From NCBI RefSeq assembly GCF_000722685.1, contig NZ_JPFV01000015.1, positions 248,001 through 312,000 of the forward strand: 64,000 nt of DNA, in the 5' to 3' direction. Each line of letters opens with the position of its first letter. The first letter of the stretch is position 1. Positions 57,382 to 64,000 of the stretch are shown here, piece by piece. A program made the position numbers and the translations under genes. The notes under the pieces were generated by a model. The model was given only the letters and a program-made list of their open reading frames with translations. It did not search any database and had not been told where the DNA came from. This stretch comes from Streptococcus mitis (lineage in GTDB: Bacteria > Bacillota > Bacilli > Lactobacillales > Streptococcaceae).

Positions 57382-57771
57382 GTTATTCTCCATAATTATT
57401 AAAAAATCTAACAAAATAAGCAACGTTAAGTTTATATTGTGTATCAAAACAAGAAACAAGTATCATTCAAACCGAATATTGAAAACGATTGATTTCAGTT
57501 ATTTATAGTAATTTACTTTATAGAGTTAATCTACTATAACTAATATCTTCTCTATTATTCCATTTACAGGATACCCATTTAAATGTTATCATTTATTAAA
57601 ACTTCTGTGAAACCAAATGTGATAAACTAAAAATCAGAAGTATACTTAATTTAAATTTATCGAATAACTACTTTAAAACAAAATTAACATTCACAGAAAA
57701 CCTTATGTAATCACTAAATAGTCCATTGGACTCACATTCCTTTCGTTTTTACAACTAGCGCATTATATCGG
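57382..57771. other. AT-rich intergenic region upstream of the bacteriocin gene
   Basis: About 390 nt without a credible gene. A weak minus-strand promoter is possible for the bacteriocin gene: TTGTTT, 17 nt, TATAAA ending near 57437. A 12-nt palindrome AGTCCATTGGACT is at about 57720-57732, just beyond the peptide gene's stop codon. Nothing else stands out. Confidence 0.5.
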
Positions 57772-57849
57772 TCATTTCCATGGGAAAACCGTAGCAATGC
57801 TGAATAAGAAAGCAAGAACAACTAGAAAGCGAAAAACTTTTTTATTCAT
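57772..57849 (-). CDS. 25-aa secreted peptide, candidate pheromone
   Basis: Starts MNKKVFRFLVVLAFLFSI with a very strong GGAGG site (AGGAGGAAAAAGT) and ends in ATVFPWK. Basic head, long hydrophobic core and short polar, aromatic tail: the layout of peptide pheromone precursors read by Rgg-type regulators. It is divergent from such a regulator gene 184 nt away. The sequence is not one I recognise as a described pheromone. No other credible explanation for so short a gene with so strong a start. Confidence 0.75.
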   Translation of the reverse strand: MNKKVFRFLVVLAFLFSIATVFPWK

Positions 57850-57886
57850 ACTTTTTCCTCCTATCTTTATTTTCTACCTACATCAT

Positions 57887-57930
57887 ACCTCTTATTAAGC
57901 TCGTTTCAAAATCACGTTAACTTTTTTCAC
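57887..57930 (-). promoter_or_regulatory. promoter of the 25-aa peptide gene with upstream repeat site
   Basis: Minus strand TTGAAA, 16 nt, TATGAT (-10 at about 57883-57888). Ending 6 nt above the -35 is GTGAAAAAAGTTAAC (57916-57930), one of two perfect copies of this 15-mer, in the position of a class-II activator site. Confidence 0.6.
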
Positions 57931-57972
57931 ACATTATTTTAGTTTTCTTTTTTACTTTTTACACTGCTATGA

Positions 57973-58017
57973 TACAATATTTTTAACAAGATTTTATTGT
58001 TTGTTAACTTTTTTCAC
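57973..58017 (+). promoter_or_regulatory. regulator promoter with repeat site in the leader
   Basis: Extended -10 TGA-TACAAT with TACAAT at 57973-57978. The second copy of the 15-mer GTTAACTTTTTTCAC lies at 58003-58017, between the expected transcript start and the AAAGGAG ribosome binding site, where a bound protein would act as a roadblock. Confidence 0.6.
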
Positions 58018-58032
58018 GGAAAGGAGAAAATC

Positions 58033-58896
58033 ATGCGTTATGATTTCGGAAAGGTCTATAAAGAAATACGTGAGTCAAAGGGGCTGACCCAAGAAGAGGT
58101 CTGTGGGGGTGTTCTCTCAAGAACTAGCTTATCAAAAATCGAAAGTGGCAAGACAACCCCAAAATATGAAAACATGGAGTTTCTTCTACGGCAAATTAAT
58201 ATGAGTTTTGAAGAGTTTGAATATATCTGTCAACTTTATCAACCAAGTCAACACACAGAAATTATGCAAACCTATCTCAATATGAGCTCAATCCTAGGGG
58301 CTAGTGAACTCGAAAAACTATTTCAAAAATGCCAAAACTATCTCAAGACCCACCACGACCTACCTATAGAAGAAATCAGGGATATGCTGGAAGTTGTTAT
58401 TTATCTCCGTCAACATGGTACAGAGCAACTGTCAGACCAAGTGAAACAGACTATCAAAAAGCTTTGGGAAAAAATTGAAAAACAAGATACCTGGTATGAG
58501 AGTGACCTGAAAATCCTCAATACCATTCTTTTCAATTTTCCCATTGAATACCTCCATCTCATCACTGGAAAAATATTGCAACGCCTAGAAGTCTATAAAA
58601 ACTATCAACATTTATATGAATTGCGAATGACAATTCTACTCAACCTTTCCACCATTTACTTATACCATCAAGATAAAAACATGTGTAAGCAAATCTGCTA
58701 CACTTTACTAGAGGATGCTAAGAAAAAGAAAAAATATGATAGCTTAGCTGTCTCCTATGTCCGTATCGGGATTTGTAGGGATGATGCTAGACTTATCCAA
58801 AAAGGGTTTTCCCTTCTGGAGCTAACCGAGGAAACTTCTATGCTGTCTCATCTCAAAAAAGAAGTAGAGACCTATTACCAACAGAAGAAAATATAA
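58033..58896 (+). CDS. Rgg/MutR-like (RRNPP) regulator of the peptide-bacteriocin locus
   Basis: 287 aa. N-terminal XRE helix-turn-helix (FGKVYKEIRESKGLTQEEVC, then LSRTSLSKIESGKTTPKYEN; residues about 5-46), followed by a helical-repeat domain of about 220 aa with LYELRMTILLNLSTIYLYHQ and LAVSYVRIGICRDDARLIQ. Same length as the Rgg at 46454-47317 but clearly different in sequence. Start at 58033 after AAAGGAG. Divergent from the peptide gene; it likely senses that peptide. Confidence 0.82.
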   Translation: MRYDFGKVYKEIRESKGLTQEEVCGGVLSRTSLSKIESGKTTPKYENMEFLLRQINMSFEEFEYICQLYQPSQHTEIMQTYLNMSSILGASELEKLFQKCQNYLKTHHDLPIEEIRDMLEVVIYLRQHGTEQLSDQVKQTIKKLWEKIEKQDTWYESDLKILNTILFNFPIEYLHLITGKILQRLEVYKNYQHLYELRMTILLNLSTIYLYHQDKNMCKQICYTLLEDAKKKKKYDSLAVSYVRIGICRDDARLIQKGFSLLELTEETSMLSHLKKEVETYYQQKKI

Positions 58897-58926
58897 AAAA
58901 GTCGAGGGGATTCCTCGACCTTTTCA
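58895..58926. terminator. bidirectional terminator between the regulator and LysM genes
   Basis: GTCGAGG-ggatt-CCTCGAC with A6 to the left and CTTTTC to the right; stronger for the minus-strand LysM gene (T6) than for the regulator. Confidence 0.85.
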
Positions 58927-58947
58927 TATTATTCTGTTCGTTATTTC

Positions 58948-59568
58948 TTAATACCAGCCGTTGTTAAGCCAGAAGTTTTTAGCAGCTGTCCATGAACCGT
59001 AACGTCCTGCAACGTAGGCATCTGCTACACGTTCTTGGTTTTCAGCTGAGTAGTCACCATTCAAGTATGAATCTGTCAATTGGTAACGTCCGATATAACG
59101 TCCGTTTGTAGCTGTGTAGCTACCGCCTGATTCTTTTTGAGCGATCCATTCTTTAGCTTCTGCTTCAGATCCGCTTACAGTTGCAGCAACTGTTTCTTCT
59201 GCTACTGGCGCGCTTGCTACTGGAGCTTCTTCCACTACTTCTGTAGTTTCTACTACTGGAGCTGAAACAGTTTCATCTTGAGCTGCTGGAGCTTCATAAG
59301 TCGTTGAAGCTGGTGCTACTGGGGCTACAGGGCCATCGATAACCAACTCTTGACCAACATAAATCAAATGAATGTTGTCAATGTGATTGTTTTCTGCCAA
59401 TTTCTCCACAGTTGTATTGTGAGTTTCAGCGATTTCTGAAAGTGTATCACCTTCTTTAACAGTGTAAGTTGATGATTCTTGAGCAGATACAAATGATGGA
59501 GCAAATACTGCAAACAAGGCAGCTACTCCTGCAAGAGTTGTTTTAATCTTTTTAGTTGTTGATTTCAT
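58948..59568 (-). CDS. LysM-domain secreted wall protein
   Basis: 206 aa. Signal peptide to about residue 29 (VSAQ), LysM domain at about 34-78 (YTVKEGDTLSEIAETHNTTV, then IHLIYVGQELVI), an Ala/Pro/Val/Glu-rich linker, and a C-terminal lysozyme-like domain (EAKEWIAQKESGGSYTATNG, then YIGRYQLTDSYL) of the Apf/resuscitation type, with a glutamate in the KESGG motif. It binds and may cut peptidoglycan. In pneumococcus the orthologue is reported in the WalRK regulon; I see no clear WalR box. Confidence 0.9.
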   Translation of the reverse strand: MKSTTKKIKTTLAGVAALFAVFAPSFVSAQESSTYTVKEGDTLSEIAETHNTTVEKLAENNHIDNIHLIYVGQELVIDGPVAPVAPASTTYEAPAAQDETVSAPVVETTEVVEEAPVASAPVAEETVAATVSGSEAEAKEWIAQKESGGSYTATNGRYIGRYQLTDSYLNGDYSAENQERVADAYVAGRYGSWTAAKNFWLNNGWY

Positions 59569-59768
59569 ATTTGAAAATTCTCCTTCTTTCTATAGTTCTA
59601 TCATACCCTTTAAATATTACCGTTTCTTGACACTTTTATGTAGAAATATTACAAAATTATTTTTTATTTCCCTAAATAAGCTATTTTTTGTTACAAAAGA
59701 TGCTTTTTTATGCTATTTGTAGTGTAAAAAGGTTTTCATCCACAATTAAAGCCAAGATCTTCATTCTT

Positions 59769-59777
59769 TGATATAAT
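59769..59777 (+). promoter_or_regulatory. extended -10 promoter of sdaAB
   Basis: TGA-TATAAT, with TATAAT at 59772-59777, 30 nt before the sdaAB ATG. Confidence 0.55.
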
Positions 59778-59807
59778 AGAGATAAGAATTTTTATAAGGG
59801 GAAACTG

Positions 59808-60479
59808 ATGAAATCACTTCGTTTTCAATCTGTCTTTGATATCATCGGACCAGTTATGATTGGCCCATCTAGTAGTCATACCGCTGGTGCTGTTCGTATT
59901 GGGAAGATTGTCTCTTCCATTTTTGATGATACTCCGACAGAAGTCGAATTCCAACTATTTAACTCATTTGCCAAGACCTATCGTGGTCACGGAACAGACT
60001 TAGCCCTTGTTGCTGGTATTTTAGGCATGGATACAGATGATCCTGAAATCCCAAATAGTCTGGAGATTGCCCACAAGCGTGGCATCAAGATTGTCTGGAC
60101 CATTCAGAAAGACAGTAATGCTCCTCATCCAAACACCACTAAAATTACCGTCAAAAACGCCCACAAGACCATCAGCGTAACTGGTATTTCTATCGGTGGT
60201 GGGAATATTCAGGTCACCGAACTCAATGGCTTTGCCGTCTCTCTCAATATGAATACACCGACTATCATCATCGTTCATCAAGATATTCCAGGTATGATTG
60301 CCCTCGTAACAGAGGCCCTTTCCCGCTATGGTATCAATATCGCCCAGATGAATGTTACTCGTGAAAAAGCTGGTGAAAAAGCTATCATGATTATCGAAGT
60401 CGACAGTCGCAACTGTGATGAGGCTATCGAAGAAATTCGAAAAATCCCTCATCTCCACAATGTCAATTTCTTTAAATAG
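59808..60479 (+). CDS. sdaAB: L-serine dehydratase, beta subunit
   Basis: 223 aa. Starts with FDIIGPVMIGPSSSHTAGAVRIG (the family's substrate-binding motif), then HGTDLALVAGILGMDTDD. A C-terminal ACT domain (IIVHQDIPGMIALVTEALSRYGINIAQM) may sense serine. With the alpha subunit it forms an iron-sulfur enzyme that turns L-serine into pyruvate and ammonia. 8 nt before sdaAA. Confidence 0.95.
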   Translation: MKSLRFQSVFDIIGPVMIGPSSSHTAGAVRIGKIVSSIFDDTPTEVEFQLFNSFAKTYRGHGTDLALVAGILGMDTDDPEIPNSLEIAHKRGIKIVWTIQKDSNAPHPNTTKITVKNAHKTISVTGISIGGGNIQVTELNGFAVSLNMNTPTIIIVHQDIPGMIALVTEALSRYGINIAQMNVTREKAGEKAIMIIEVDSRNCDEAIEEIRKIPHLHNVNFFK

Positions 60480-60487
60480 GAGGAAGC

Positions 60488-61360
60488 ATGTTTTATTCTA
60501 TCAAAGAATTGGTCGAGCAAGCAGATTTGGACTTTCAAGGAAATGTCGCAGAACTCATGATTACAACAGAGTTTGAATTGACCGGTCGCGAACGTGAAGA
60601 AGTCTTCCTTCTCATGGAACGCAATCTGGAAGTCATGAAAGCCTCTGTCCAACTTGGCATCAATGAAAATAAATCTCGTAGTGGTCTGACAGGTGGAGAT
60701 GCTGCCAAACTGGATCACTACATCAAAAACGGAAAAACTCTGTCAGATTACACGATTCTCTCTGCTGCCCGAAATGCTATCGCAGTCAATGAACACAATG
60801 CTAAAATGGGCTTGGTCTGTGCCACTCCGACCGCAGGAAGTGCCGGCTGTCTGCCATCCGTCCTTACTGCTGCTATTGAAAAATTAGACCTCAGCCACGA
60901 GCAACAACTAGATTTCCTCTTTGCTGCGGGTGCCTTTGGACTAGTCATCGCAAACAATGCCTCTATCTCAGGTGCTGAGGGTGGCTGTCAGGCCGAAGTC
61001 GGCTCTGCCTCTGCTATGAGTGCCGCCGCCTTGACTCTGGCTGCAGGTGGAACACCTTATCAGGCCAGCCAGGCCATTGCCTTTGTCATTAAAAATATGC
61101 TAGGCCTCATCTGTGACCCTGTTGCTGGTTTGGTTGAAGTTCCCTGCGTCAAGCGTAATGCCATGGGAGCTAGCTTTGCCTTCATCGCAGCAGATATGGC
61201 CTTGGCAGGTATCGAATCTAAAATCCCTGTGGATGAAGTTATCGATGCCATGTACCAAGTGGGTTCAAGCATGCCAACTGCCTTTCGTGAAACAGCTGAA
61301 GGTGGACTTGCTGCTACCCCAACTGGTCGTCGCCTCCAAAAAGAAATTTTCGGAGAATAA
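60488..61360 (+). CDS. sdaAA: L-serine dehydratase, alpha subunit
   Basis: 290 aa. GLVCATPTAGSAGCLPSVLTAA and AEGGCQAEVGSASAMSAAAL provide cluster-binding cysteines, and GLICDPVAGLVEVPCVKRNAMG supplies the third, as in other oxygen-sensitive 4Fe-4S serine dehydratases. AGGAGG lies just before its ATG. It is cotranscribed with sdaAB and probably with the next HAD gene (21 nt). Confidence 0.95.
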   Translation: MFYSIKELVEQADLDFQGNVAELMITTEFELTGREREEVFLLMERNLEVMKASVQLGINENKSRSGLTGGDAAKLDHYIKNGKTLSDYTILSAARNAIAVNEHNAKMGLVCATPTAGSAGCLPSVLTAAIEKLDLSHEQQLDFLFAAGAFGLVIANNASISGAEGGCQAEVGSASAMSAAALTLAAGGTPYQASQAIAFVIKNMLGLICDPVAGLVEVPCVKRNAMGASFAFIAADMALAGIESKIPVDEVIDAMYQVGSSMPTAFRETAEGGLAATPTGRRLQKEIFGE

Positions 61361-61381
61361 GCTTATCAAATAGGAGAAACT

Positions 61382-62014
61382 ATGACCTCTATCTCAGCTA
61401 TCTTTTTCGATCTGGATGGAACCCTCGTTGACAGTTCTATAGGGATTCACAATGCCTTTACCCATACCTTTAAAGAGCTAGGAGTGCCTAGCCCTGATGC
61501 CAAAACGATTCGTGGTTTTATGGGACCGCCCCTCGAAAGTAGTTTTGCGACCTGCCTGCCCAAAGAACAAATCGCTGAGGCTGTGCAGATATACCGTTCT
61601 TACTATAAGGAAAAAGGCATCTATGAAGCTCAACTCTTCCCTCAGATTGTAGACTTGCTTGAGGAGCTATCAAGCAGTTATCCACTCTACATCACCACGA
61701 CAAAAAATACTCCAACCGCTCAAGACATGGCTAAAAATTTGGGAATCTATCATTTCTTTGATGGCATTTATGGTTCCAGCCCTGAAGCTCCCCATAAGGC
61801 CGATGTCATTCGCCAAGCCTTGCAGACACATCAACTAAGCCCTGAACAAGTCATCATCATCGGAGATACCAAGTTTGATATGCAGGGAGCTCAAGAAACA
61901 GGCATTCAGAAATTGGCCGTCACTTGGGGATTTGGAGAGCAGGCAGATCTACTAAACTATCAACCTGATTATATCACCCACAAACCCTTAGAAGTTTTGG
62001 AGTATTTTCAATAA
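61382..62014 (+). CDS. HAD family phosphatase, phosphoglycolate phosphatase-like
   Basis: 210 aa. HAD motif I FFDLDGTLVDS (residues about 9-19), motif II TTTKNTPTAQ, Lys in APHKADVIRQAL, motif III IIIGDTKFDMQGA. Cap domain between motifs I and II. Gph/PpaX/YqaB-like; the substrate is unknown. Follows sdaAA and ends at a shared terminator. Confidence 0.92.
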   Translation: MTSISAIFFDLDGTLVDSSIGIHNAFTHTFKELGVPSPDAKTIRGFMGPPLESSFATCLPKEQIAEAVQIYRSYYKEKGIYEAQLFPQIVDLLEELSSSYPLYITTTKNTPTAQDMAKNLGIYHFFDGIYGSSPEAPHKADVIRQALQTHQLSPEQVIIIGDTKFDMQGAQETGIQKLAVTWGFGEQADLLNYQPDYITHKPLEVLEYFQ

Positions 62015-62069
62015 CATAGATTGGGCAATAACTCATTTTAATAGAAAATAAGGCAAATCTATATATAAC

Positions 62070-62125
62070 AAAACGCATATTACCAAGGCTCTTCAGTACT
62101 GGCCTGATAATATGCGTTTTTCTTT
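62070..62125. terminator. bidirectional terminator between the HAD gene and capD
   Basis: 13-bp stem AAAACGCATATTA/TAATATGCGTTTT with a 25-nt loop that contains GGC/GCC pairing, then TCTTTTTTTA on the plus strand and a T run on the minus strand. Confidence 0.85.
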
Positions 62126-62127
62126 TT

Positions 62128-63978
62128 TTATTCAACGTGGGTAGTTTGATTGGCAAAGGCGATAATGGCTTGCTTCAACTCATCTCCACTAAGAGTTCGA
62201 AACTCCTCAATTTTTTGATCGATGGCTTCTAGAGGCATAACATTAACCTTACCAACAAAAATCTTATCCATAACCTGGTTATCAACCAATTCAGTCGAAA
62301 CCAAGAGTTCTTCGTAGAGTTTTTCACCTGGGCGGATTCCAACTTCAACGATTGGAATTTCGCTTTCGGTGTGTCCACTTAGAAGGACCATTTTCTTAGC
62401 CAAGTCATAAATTTTGACTGGTTTGCCCATATCAAGGATAAAGACTTCTCCATCTTTAGCATAAGCACCAGCATGGATGACCAGACGACTAGCTTCTGGA
62501 ATGGTCATAAAGTAACGGGTCATGCGGAAGTCTGTCACCGTTACAGGCCCACCTTCAGCAATCTGACGTTCAAAGACTGGAATCACACTACCACGGCTGC
62601 CAAGAACATTTCCAAAACGAACTGCACAGTAGATTGATTGGCTACGTTGGTTAAAGCCAGTGACAATCAGCTCAGCCACGCGCTTGGTTGCCCCCATAAC
62701 ATTGGGTGGATTAACCGCCTTATCTGTCGAAATCATAACCATCTTAGGTACTTTGGCTTCATCAACAGCCTTAGCAACATTGTAGGTTCCACGGATATTG
62801 TTTTTGAAGGCTTCTTTTGGATTGCGCTCCATCATAGGAACATGCTTGTGAGCAGCCGCATGATAAACAATAGCTGGCTTGTACTGCTCAAAGACTTGCA
62901 AGAGACGGTCATAGTCTTGAATGTCTGCGATAACTGGCACATAATCAATCCCTTGGAACTTACGAATCAGCTCATGATAAACAAGGTAGATTGAGTTTTC
63001 CCCATGACCGAGCAAGACGATGCGTTCAGGATTGAAGCGACTAACTTGGCGACAGATTTCAGAACCGATTGAACCACCAGCCCCTGTGACTAATATGGTC
63101 TTACCTGTCAGTTCTGCGCCCAGACGCGATTCGTCAAGACGAATTTCCTGACGGCCCAAAAGGTCTATGATATCAATTTTTTGGAACCCAGTACCTGCTT
63201 GGTGAAGTCCTTGAACAACAGTTTCAACATTAGGCATCTTGTAACATTTGACATCCAGCTTATTACACATCTGCAAGATACGCTCATATTCTGACGGATC
63301 AAGTGACGGAATCGCAACGATAACACGCTCGATTTGATGGCGTTTAGCCAATTCAGGCAGATCATCATATGAACCCAAAACAGGGATTCCACCAAGTTTT
63401 TGGCCCTTTTTCTTAGCATCCTTGTCCAAAATACCGACAAGTTCTAATTCACTAGTTGGATGTTGGTAACTATCCATAAAGAGAGCTCCACCATCACCGG
63501 CACCAATCAAGAAAGTACGGCGGTGTTCTCCATCACCACTTCCTTTTTTGCGTCTGGAGTAGATTAACTGCCAAGTAATCCGTGGCAATAAAATCAAGAA
63601 GGTACTCAACAAGATAAAGAGAATGATGAAACGGATGGAGAAGAGTGGCAAGAAGGCATAGCAGATACTATATGACAGGATACTGCTGGCAGTCACACCA
63701 AAAAAGATTTTCATGAAATCCGTAATCTTACTGTAACGACTAATACTAGCGTTCAAGCCCCAAAATGCAATCATCAATTGATAAAACAAGAAGGCCAAAC
63801 TCGTATAGATAATGTAGTCAACAGGTGCCGGATTAATCAATCCGTAGAATAAGATATAAGATACAATGATGGAAACCACCATACTCAAAATATCAAATAT
63901 TCCCCAGAAAACCTGTTTTTGTTGTTTATTTAAAATTTCCACCAGATCAATGACATAATCTGTGAGTTTTTTATTCAT
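62128..63978 (-). CDS. capD: membrane-bound UDP-sugar 4,6-dehydratase (CapD/WbpM type)
   Basis: 616 aa. Four N-terminal membrane helices (to about residue 130), a first nucleotide-binding domain (FLIGAGDGGALF), then a short-chain dehydratase domain (ILVTGAGGSIGSEICRQV; MISTDKAVNPPNVMGATKR with the Met-x3-Lys of UDP-GlcNAc 4,6-dehydratases). Makes UDP-4-keto-6-deoxy sugars; in pneumococcus the orthologue is assigned to making the AATGal sugar of teichoic acid. AAGGAGGAG upstream; the promoter is outside the window. Confidence 0.92.
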   Translation of the reverse strand: MNKKLTDYVIDLVEILNKQQKQVFWGIFDILSMVVSIIVSYILFYGLINPAPVDYIIYTSLAFLFYQLMIAFWGLNASISRYSKITDFMKIFFGVTASSILSYSICYAFLPLFSIRFIILFILLSTFLILLPRITWQLIYSRRKKGSGDGEHRRTFLIGAGDGGALFMDSYQHPTSELELVGILDKDAKKKGQKLGGIPVLGSYDDLPELAKRHQIERVIVAIPSLDPSEYERILQMCNKLDVKCYKMPNVETVVQGLHQAGTGFQKIDIIDLLGRQEIRLDESRLGAELTGKTILVTGAGGSIGSEICRQVSRFNPERIVLLGHGENSIYLVYHELIRKFQGIDYVPVIADIQDYDRLLQVFEQYKPAIVYHAAAHKHVPMMERNPKEAFKNNIRGTYNVAKAVDEAKVPKMVMISTDKAVNPPNVMGATKRVAELIVTGFNQRSQSIYCAVRFGNVLGSRGSVIPVFERQIAEGGPVTVTDFRMTRYFMTIPEASRLVIHAGAYAKDGEVFILDMGKPVKIYDLAKKMVLLSGHTESEIPIVEVGIRPGEKLYEELLVSTELVDNQVMDKIFVGKVNVMPLEAIDQKIEEFRTLSGDELKQAIIAFANQTTHVE

Positions 63979-64000
63979 AGAAATTTACTCCTCCTTAAAA

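Noticed and set aside
57581..57628. 15-codon plus-strand ORF in the bacteriocin upstream region
   Set aside because: No ribosome binding site, no signal-like layout; within chance for AT-rich DNA.
59569..59760. WalR box before the LysM protein gene
   Set aside because: TGTAAT at one place but no second half-site at the required distance; literature regulation by WalRK was not used as sequence evidence.

Overview
The window is low-GC Gram-positive DNA whose gene content and order match the Streptococcus mitis/pneumoniae group. As I remember it, this order is the pneumococcal chromosome read in reverse, from the S10/spc ribosomal operon down to capD. Two BOX-type interspersed repeats, a sigma-X (ComX) combox promoter and an Rgg/SHP pheromone pair agree with this. 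The pneumococcal genes I would expect between mnmA and the bacteriocin locus (such as pspA), and those next to tsaD, are not here. A mitis-group commensal or a variant lineage is therefore as likely as S. pneumoniae. No rRNA, tRNA, CRISPR array, IS element or prophage was found.

Layout. 1-6360: ribosomal protein operon on the minus strand (rpsJ to rplE, the last cut by the window edge) with its promoter and leader. 6447-10057: anaerobic ribonucleotide reductase operon (nrdD, a 46-codon gene, a GNAT gene, nrdG) behind a promoter with NrdR-like boxes. 10059-15338: two competence-type genes behind a combox, cardiolipin synthase, a lipoprotein and folC. 15394-17775: an array of hairpins, then DUF1292, ruvX and ireB, a lipoprotein and an Spx gene. 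17907-28315: an M24 peptidase and uvrA, corA and DUF1129, an S66 peptidase, a SemiSWEET, and mutL-ruvA-tag. 28522-36378: a LytTR/DUF3021 pair, an Nramp-like transporter, nrdI, a YesL/histidine kinase/AraC-type response regulator system, and an MptD-like membrane protein. 36408-42579: methionine ABC transporter genes with an embedded M20 peptidase, a MET-box in front of metQ, an amino-acid binding lipoprotein, and azlCD. 42604-45328: BOX element, TetR-HdeD, MFS exporter.

The accessory parts hold two peptide-signalling loci. At 45450-47317 an Rgg regulator converges on, and overlaps, a 25-aa SHP-type pheromone gene. Divergent from the pheromone is a two-gene operon for a small secreted protein and an enterocin-A-type immunity protein. 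At 56001-58896 a second 287-aa Rgg-like regulator faces another 25-aa secreted-peptide gene ending in FPWK. Beyond it lies an operon with a 203-aa secreted bacteriocin-like protein and small membrane proteins, one of them broken at a run of eight T. A perfect 15-bp direct repeat sits just above the peptide's -35 box and again in the regulator's own leader. This second locus is the best candidate for a little-described system.

Between and around these loci are housekeeping genes: tsaD-rimI-tsaB, rpoY-rnjA, mnmG-nudix, mnmA, a LysM wall protein, sdaAB-sdaAA, an HAD phosphatase, and a CapD-type UDP-sugar dehydratase at the right edge.
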